Positions 42,274-46,677 of a stretch of DNA of 46,677 bases are shown piece after piece (positions within the stretch are counted from its first letter, which is position 1; each line of letters starts with the position of its first letter). The notes beneath the pieces were generated by a model, which saw nothing but the letters and a program-made list of their open reading frames with translations, did no database searches and was not told where the DNA came from. Origin of the DNA: Aquabacterium sp. (GTDB lineage Bacteria; Pseudomonadota; Gammaproteobacteria; Burkholderiales; Burkholderiaceae_C); contig NZ_JAIZVX010000012.1 of the NCBI RefSeq assembly GCF_021768455.1, positions 1-46,677 of the forward strand, in the 5' to 3' direction. The translations under genes and the position numbers were made by a program.

Positions 42274-43539
42274 TCAGTCCTTCTTTTCCCAGGCCACGGC
42301 GTAGAAGCCGTCGGTGGCATGCAGGTGCGGCCACAGGCGCAGGTGGCCGGCGGGGGTCACCAGGGCTTCGGCGTTCGTCACGCCGGCCTGTTCCAGCTTC
42401 TCGCGGGCGTCGAGCTGCACGAAATCCGGGTGGGCGGCGGTGAAGGCATCGGCGATCACCTCGTTTTCGGCCGGCATCAGCGAGCAGGTGGCGTAGACCA
42501 GGCGGCCGCCCGGCTTCAGCAGGCGCGAGGCGCTCTCGAGGATGGCGGTCTGCTTGGCCTGCAGCTCTTCGATGGCCTTCGGGCTCTGGCGCCACTTCAG
42601 ATCGGGGTTGCGGCGCAGGGTGCCCAGGCCGGAGCAGGGGGCGTCGACCAGCACGCGGTCGATCTTGCCGCGCAGGCGCTTGATGCGGTCGTCGTTCTCG
42701 TGCGCGATCTGTGCCGAATAAACGTTCGACAGGCCGCTGCGGGCCAGGCGGGGCTTGAGGTTCTCCAGGCGGTGGCCCGAGACGTCGAAGGCGTAGAGTC
42801 GGCCGGTGTTGCGCATCATGGCGCCCAGAGCGAGGGTCTTGCCGCCGGCACCGGCGCAGAAGTCCACCACCATTTCGCCGCGCTTGGCGCCCGTCAGCAG
42901 GGACAGCAGCTGGCTGCCTTCGTCCTGCACTTCCACGTGGCCGCCGGTGTAGAGCGGCAGTTTCTGCAGGGCGGGCTTGCCCTCGATGCGGATGCCGGTG
43001 GGGCTGAAGGGCGTGGGCAAGGCTTCGATGCCGGCTTCCTTCAGCTGCTCGATGACGGTTTCACGCTTGGACTTGATGGCGTTGACGCGCAGGTCGAGCG
43101 GGGCACCGCCCGAGAGCGTCTCCACCAGGGCCCAGAAGCCCTCGGTGCCGAGTTGCTCGCGCAGCTTGTTCGACAGCCAGTCGGGCATGTTGTGCCGCAG
43201 CTTGTCCTGCAGGGTGGTGCGGTCGATGGTGGCGACGCGCTTGAGCCATCCGGCCTCGTCGACCGTGATGCCGTTTTTCAGGATGTGTTCCTGGCCGGCC
43301 CAGGCCAGCAGCACCAGGCGGCGCTCCATGGGGCCATGGCCGGATTGGGCCAGGTGGGCCCAGAGCAGGCGCTGGCGCAGCACGGCGTAGGCCGTCTCGG
43401 CCAGGGCTCCGCGTTCGCGCATGCCCAGTTCTTTGTGCTTGCGGAAAAAGTAGGAGACGATGCTGTCGGCCGGGGCGTCGAGCTTGAGGACTTCATGGAC
43501 GAGTTGGGCCGTGAGGTCAATGAGGGCGTTCGGATGCAT
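42274..43539 (-). CDS. rsmB: RsmB/NOP-family rRNA (cytosine-C5) methyltransferase
   Basis: A 421-residue SAM-dependent enzyme that methylates 16S rRNA cytosine. The N-terminal helical region (about 1-140) is followed by a Rossmann methyltransferase: VVDFCAGAGGKTLALGAMM, AFDVSGHRLENLKPRL, VDAPCSGLGTLRRNPDLKW and YATCSLMPAENE. The two motif cysteines (PCS and TCS) that drive C5 methylation are present. The NusB-like part is shorter than in E. coli RsmB, as in related Burkholderiales proteins. ATG 43539 is chosen; ATG 43548 is possible. Its start overlaps the end of the upstream hydroxylase gene by 23 bp on the same strand. Confidence 0.88.
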   Translation of the reverse strand: MHPNALIDLTAQLVHEVLKLDAPADSIVSYFFRKHKELGMRERGALAETAYAVLRQRLLWAHLAQSGHGPMERRLVLLAWAGQEHILKNGITVDEAGWLKRVATIDRTTLQDKLRHNMPDWLSNKLREQLGTEGFWALVETLSGGAPLDLRVNAIKSKRETVIEQLKEAGIEALPTPFSPTGIRIEGKPALQKLPLYTGGHVEVQDEGSQLLSLLTGAKRGEMVVDFCAGAGGKTLALGAMMRNTGRLYAFDVSGHRLENLKPRLARSGLSNVYSAQIAHENDDRIKRLRGKIDRVLVDAPCSGLGTLRRNPDLKWRQSPKAIEELQAKQTAILESASRLLKPGGRLVYATCSLMPAENEVIADAFTAAHPDFVQLDAREKLEQAGVTNAEALVTPAGHLRLWPHLHATDGFYAVAWEKKD

Positions 43540-44476
43540 GGGGCGCATTATCGGGGCTGCGCCCGGGTCGTGCCCATTCCGGTGGCGCCCACAGGTGGCG
43601 CAGGCGCAGAGAAAGCGGTCCCGGGGCCAGCATGTCACGCCCCATGGCCACCCATTCGTGCAGGGTCAGCCACAGCGGGTTGTGGCCGTACACGGGGCGC
43701 ACCAGGCCGTAGTCCACCGGCTCGGTCTCTTCCACGAAGGTGCCAAAGAGGCGGTCGAACACGATGAGCGTGCCGCCGTAGTTGCGGTCGATGTAGCGCG
43801 GGTTGCGGCCGTGGTGGGCGCGGTGGTGCGAGGGGGTGTTGAAGACGAACTCGATGGCCGGGTGCAGGCGGCCCACCCACCGGGTGTGCACGAAGAACTG
43901 GTAGGCCAGGTTGCAGGAGAGCGCGAACAGCACCCAGCGCGGCTCGAAGCCAATCCACACCATGGGCAGGTAGAACAGCCAGTTGCCGGCGATGCCGTAG
44001 AGCCAGCTCTGGCGCATGGCGGTGCCGAAGTTCATGAACGTGCTGCCGTGGTGCACCACGTGGGCGCACCAGAACCAGCGGATGCGGTGGCTGGCGCGGT
44101 GGAAGCCGTAATAACAAAGCTCCACGCCCAGGTAGAGGGCGGCAAAGCTCAGGGGCGTGAGCGCGATGCGGGTCAGGCTGTGCGCCCAGACCCAGTCCAT
44201 GGCGGGCAGCACCAGGGTGAGCACCAGGGCGACGTCGACCAGGGTGTAGACGCCGCCCAGGTTCAGGCTGGCCAGGGTGTCTTTCACATGGTGGCGACCC
44301 TGGCCGCGCCAGCGCCACCACTCGATGGCCACGGCCAGCAGGAAGAGGGGGGCCAGGGCGACGAGCAGCCAGTCGCGCAGGTCGGTGTGCCGGCCCAGGG
44401 CCTGGTTGACCAGGGTGACCAGCGAGGTGAGGGCGGTGAGGAGGGGGGAGAGCAAGGCGTCGAACATGCCCCCCAT
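43517..44476 (-). CDS. Sterol desaturase/fatty acid hydroxylase family protein
   Basis: A 319-residue membrane enzyme with di-iron histidine motifs: HRASH, HVVHHGSTFMN and HRAHHGRNPRYIDRNYGG. Three or four membrane segments lie in the first 150 residues, and GVELCYYGFHR precedes the first His box. The family inserts oxygen into lipid chains or sterol-like substrates; the substrate here is unknown. ATG 44476 is used, with ATG 44467 possible; a frame extension to 44644 crosses the AraC promoter and is rejected. It is divergent from an AraC-type regulator. The stop lies 23 bp inside rsmB, which suggests coupled translation. Confidence 0.87.
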   Translation of the reverse strand: MGGMFDALLSPLLTALTSLVTLVNQALGRHTDLRDWLLVALAPLFLLAVAIEWWRWRGQGRHHVKDTLASLNLGGVYTLVDVALVLTLVLPAMDWVWAHSLTRIALTPLSFAALYLGVELCYYGFHRASHRIRWFWCAHVVHHGSTFMNFGTAMRQSWLYGIAGNWLFYLPMVWIGFEPRWVLFALSCNLAYQFFVHTRWVGRLHPAIEFVFNTPSHHRAHHGRNPRYIDRNYGGTLIVFDRLFGTFVEETEPVDYGLVRPVYGHNPLWLTLHEWVAMGRDMLAPGPLSLRLRHLWAPPEWARPGRSPDNAPHASERPH

Positions 44477-44642
44477 GGTGGCCAGGCCTGCCGTTTCTGG
44501 CTTGACCCGGCCTGCCGGAAGATTGACAAGGCACGCCAATCTGCGCCCGTCACCCTGCGACTTGCCCTCATGGTCGGCGGGCGCTTCTGTCGGCATGATT
44601 CCGGGCTCCAGAGTCACATCGGCTGCCTGCCCGACGAACGCC

Positions 44643-45668
44643 ATGCCCGAATCCCGTGTTGCGTCCAGTTATGTGCGCCTGCTGTACGAGTACCTTGAGC
44701 GCCAGGGCCTGGACCCTGCCCAGGTGCTGGGGGAGCGGCTCGACGAATCGGCGCACTTCGTGCCCATGTCGGACTGGCAGGCCATGCTGCGCCGGGTTGA
44801 CGCCCTGGAGCAGCGTCCCGCCCTGGCTTTGCGCATCGCGGAAGGCATTGGCGCGCGGCACTTCGGGGTGGTGGGCTACGCCGCCCTGGCCTGCGGCCAC
44901 CTGATGGAAGCCCTGCAGCGCCTGGAGCGTTTCCACGCCTCGGTCTACGATGCCAACCCCGCCACCGTCACGACACTGCCCGATGGCGTGGCCATCGAAT
45001 GGGGTGTGGCCCGTGGCAAGCCGGGCGCCCTGGTGGACGAGACCGCGATCGCCTCCCTGGTGCAGCTGGCGCGCGACCTGACCGGGCGCTACTGGCCGGT
45101 GCGTGCCGTGGCCTTTGTCAACCCGGCGCCGGCCCTGACCCAGCCCTACAACGATTTCTTCGGCTGCGAGGTGGCCTTTGGCGCGCCCTGCACCCGCCTG
45201 GTGATCGATGCCGGCCACCTGATGCTGCCGCTGCGCAAGTCGGATCCGGCCCTGTTGACCCTGCTGGACCACCAGGCCGAGCAGCTGCTTCGCGAGGTGG
45301 CGGCCGTGCCTGCTGTGGTCGACGCCTGGCGCCGCACCCTGGTGCCCCTGATCCGAGAGGGGCACATTTCCCTGGCCGCCCTGGCCGAGGCCCATCACCT
45401 GAGCACCCGCAGCCTGCAGCGCCGCCTGGCCGAGCAGGGCACCAGCTTTCAGGGCCTGCTGGACCAGACCCGTCGCCACCTGGCCGAGCGCCACCTGATG
45501 GACGGCCAGCTGGACCTGGCCGAGATCGCGCTGCTGCTGGGCTACTCAGAGCAGAGCGCCTTCACCCGGGCTTTCCGGGCCTGGACCGGCCTGGCCCCTG
45601 CGCAATGGCGCCGCCGCCAGCGGGCCAGCCTGGCCGAGGCCGCCCGCGAGCCTGCCTTCAGTCACTGA
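44643..45668 (+). CDS. AraC-family regulator (OruR-like)
   Basis: A 341-residue regulator. The N-terminal effector domain (about 15-210) has RALRIAEGIGARHFGVVGYAA-type sequence and the YNDFFGCEVAFGAP segment, typical of the Arabinose_bd/OruR-type AraC proteins. Two C-terminal helix-turn-helix motifs follow: ISLAALAEAHHLSTRSLQRRL and LDLAEIALLLGYSEQSAFTR, ending in RAWTGLAPAQWRR. Relatives sense lipids, quorum signals or amino acids. It is divergent from the hydroxylase gene across 166 bp and is the obvious candidate to control it. It overlaps the convergent arfB gene by 11 bp. Confidence 0.88.
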   Translation: MPESRVASSYVRLLYEYLERQGLDPAQVLGERLDESAHFVPMSDWQAMLRRVDALEQRPALALRIAEGIGARHFGVVGYAALACGHLMEALQRLERFHASVYDANPATVTTLPDGVAIEWGVARGKPGALVDETAIASLVQLARDLTGRYWPVRAVAFVNPAPALTQPYNDFFGCEVAFGAPCTRLVIDAGHLMLPLRKSDPALLTLLDHQAEQLLREVAAVPAVVDAWRRTLVPLIREGHISLAALAEAHHLSTRSLQRRLAEQGTSFQGLLDQTRRHLAERHLMDGQLDLAEIALLLGYSEQSAFTRAFRAWTGLAPAQWRRRQRASLAEAAREPAFSH

Positions 45669-46053
45669 CCCGGCCGCGGCTCGCCTTCACGTCCGAACGC
45701 TGGCGCTTGCCCTCCAGCCTGCGGCGCTGCGAGGCGCGCGTGGGCCGGGTGGCGCGCCGCACCGTGGGCGCCACGGCCACGCTGTCGACCAGGGCCTGCA
45801 GGCGGGCCAGGGCGTCGGCGCGGTTCATCTCCTGGGTGCGGTGCACCTGGGCCTTGATGACCAGCACGCCTTCGGCCGTGATGCGCCGGTCGTTCAGGGC
45901 CATCAGCCTTGCCTTGACGGGCTCGGGCAAGGACGAGGCCAGGATGTCGAAGCGCAGGTGGATGGCGCTGGACACCTTGTTCACGTTCTGCCCGCCCGCC
46001 CCCTGGGCGCGCACGGCGCTGAGCTCGACCTCGTCTTCCCGGACCGTGGGCAT
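45658..46053 (-). CDS. arfB: Alternative ribosome-rescue factor ArfB (peptidyl-tRNA hydrolase)
   Basis: A 131-residue YaeJ/ArfB protein. The catalytic GGQ is at residues 20-22 (VRAQGAGGQNVNKVSSAIHL). The C-terminal tail is basic (RRATRPTRASQRRRLEGKRQ...), as needed to enter the empty mRNA channel. It frees nascent chains from stalled ribosomes lacking a stop codon. ATG 46053 is used, 5 bp after the stop of the kinase-like gene, so the two are probably cotranscribed. Confidence 0.92.
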   Translation of the reverse strand: MPTVREDEVELSAVRAQGAGGQNVNKVSSAIHLRFDILASSLPEPVKARLMALNDRRITAEGVLVIKAQVHRTQEMNRADALARLQALVDSVAVAPTVRRATRPTRASQRRRLEGKRQRSDVKASRGRVSD

Positions 46054-46058
46054 GGCGC

Positions 46059-46677
46059 TCAAGCCGGGCCGATGCGGGCCAGCGTGGCCAGCACCTCGGG
46101 CATGAGGGGCCGTTCGGCCACGCGCTCGTCCAGGCAGCGCTGGGCCAGGGCGGAGAAGGCCAGGCCTTCGGCGCAGGTGGCATCGCTTGGCGTCAGGCGC
46201 TCGGCCAGTTCGGACAGCAGGCAGCCCATGGCACGCACCTCCAGGCGCATCAGGCCCTGGGCCTGGCGGGCATCGGCCGGCAGGAAGGAGGCCGCGCCGA
46301 AATCGCCCAGCCGCACCTCGCGCGGGCCGGGTGCGCCCTGCGCATCCCACAGGGTGTTGTGGGCGTAGAGGTCGCCGTGCAGCAGACCATGGGCGTGCAG
46401 GTGGGCCGTGGCCGCCGCGATGCCGCTGGCGATGCCCAGGGCCTGCGCCAGCCGGAAGCTCTGGCCTTCGGCGTAGACATCGCGGCTGCAGCTGGCGAAG
46501 CTGGGCGGGCCGGCCAGCGTCTGGCAGTGCGCGGCGATGCGCGGCATCAGCAGGCCTTCGCCGCCTTGCGGGTGGCCGCTGACCAGGCCCAGGGCGCCGA
46601 TCAGGTGCGGGTGGGTGCCGGCGGCCAGGCTGGCGGCCAGCTCGCTGTGCGGCAGGCCGTCGCTGGTCATGCTGCCC
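46059..46677 (-). CDS. Protein kinase-like protein, N-terminus beyond the window
   Basis: The visible 206 codons encode the C-lobe of a eukaryotic-type kinase fold. The catalytic loop HGDLYAHNTLW has the Asp, and RLGDFGAASF is the DFG-type metal loop. The frame is open to the right edge and the glycine-rich loop and Lys are missing, so the gene is cut. The GDLYAHN/GDFGAASF pair is what I recall from bacterial kinases that carry N-terminal leucine-rich repeats, so the missing part may hold LRRs. Substrate unknown. Confidence 0.75.
   Translation of the reverse strand, partial: GSMTSDGLPHSELAASLAAGTHPHLIGALGLVSGHPQGGEGLLMPRIAAHCQTLAGPPSFASCSRDVYAEGQSFRLAQALGIASGIAAATAHLHAHGLLHGDLYAHNTLWDAQGAPGPREVRLGDFGAASFLPADARQAQGLMRLEVRAMGCLLSELAERLTPSDATCAEGLAFSALAQRCLDERVAERPLMPEVLATLARIGPA

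Overview
The window is high-GC chromosomal DNA, densely coding, with short intergenic gaps and no insertion sequence, phage gene, CRISPR array or rRNA operon that I can see. Protein families and gene order suggest a betaproteobacterium of the Burkholderiales, probably Comamonadaceae-like. The clues are the UbiH-type hydroxylase divergent from ispB, the tRNA-Pro after ispB, the porin type, and the aromatic catabolism with LIV-type and TRAP uptake systems. This placement is inference from family resemblance; no database was searched.

Layout: (1) 1-2.7 kb: a gene end, a UbiH-family hydroxylase, octaprenyl diphosphate synthase (ispB), tRNA-Pro(CGG) and its terminator. (2) 2.7-6.7 kb, all minus strand: a DUF3861 protein, a His-rich YqjI-like PadR regulator below a perfect 14-bp palindrome, a HupE/UreJ-like membrane protein, and a DUF3500 lipoprotein with two Ig-like domains. 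This may be an undescribed metal-handling locus. (3) 6.9-17.5 kb: a catechol meta-cleavage operon (catechol 2,3-dioxygenase, hydratase, decarboxylase, tautomerase, acylating acetaldehyde dehydrogenase, aldolase), preceded on the same strand by a complete LIV-type ABC transporter and a divergent BenM/CatM-like LysR regulator. ATAC-N7-GTAT sites, the known BenM/CatM operator pattern, lie upstream of both the dioxygenase and the regulator. A second shared 14-bp element lies 85-88 bp before the start codons of both minus-strand units. (4) 17.6-25.8 kb: a gallate-type module with a TRAP transporter (dctPQM), a GalR-like LysR, a GalT-like MFS permease, gallate dioxygenase (galA) and a porin.

(5) 25.9-46.7 kb is mixed housekeeping and accessory content: YigZ, DUF3297 and two unknown small proteins; a KefF-KefC potassium efflux pair; a LysE-type exporter; an HPF/RaiA-like ribosome factor; a P-type ATPase; a DUF1345 membrane protein; a secreted unknown; an EamA permease; NADP-malic enzyme (maeB); a PAS-GGDEF-EAL protein; an EpsE-like export protein; an RsmB-like rRNA methyltransferase; a sterol-desaturase-type hydroxylase divergent from an AraC regulator; ArfB; and a partial protein kinase cut by the window end.

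Taken together, the 7-26 kb region is an aromatic-acid catabolic island with two ring-cleavage enzymes of unrelated families (type I and type II extradiol) and four kinds of uptake protein. Both pathways are incomplete here. The catechol branch lacks the 2-hydroxymuconic semialdehyde dehydrogenase and hydrolase, and the gallate branch lacks the oxalomesaconate tautomerase, hydratase and aldolase. The missing steps must be encoded elsewhere or be absent.
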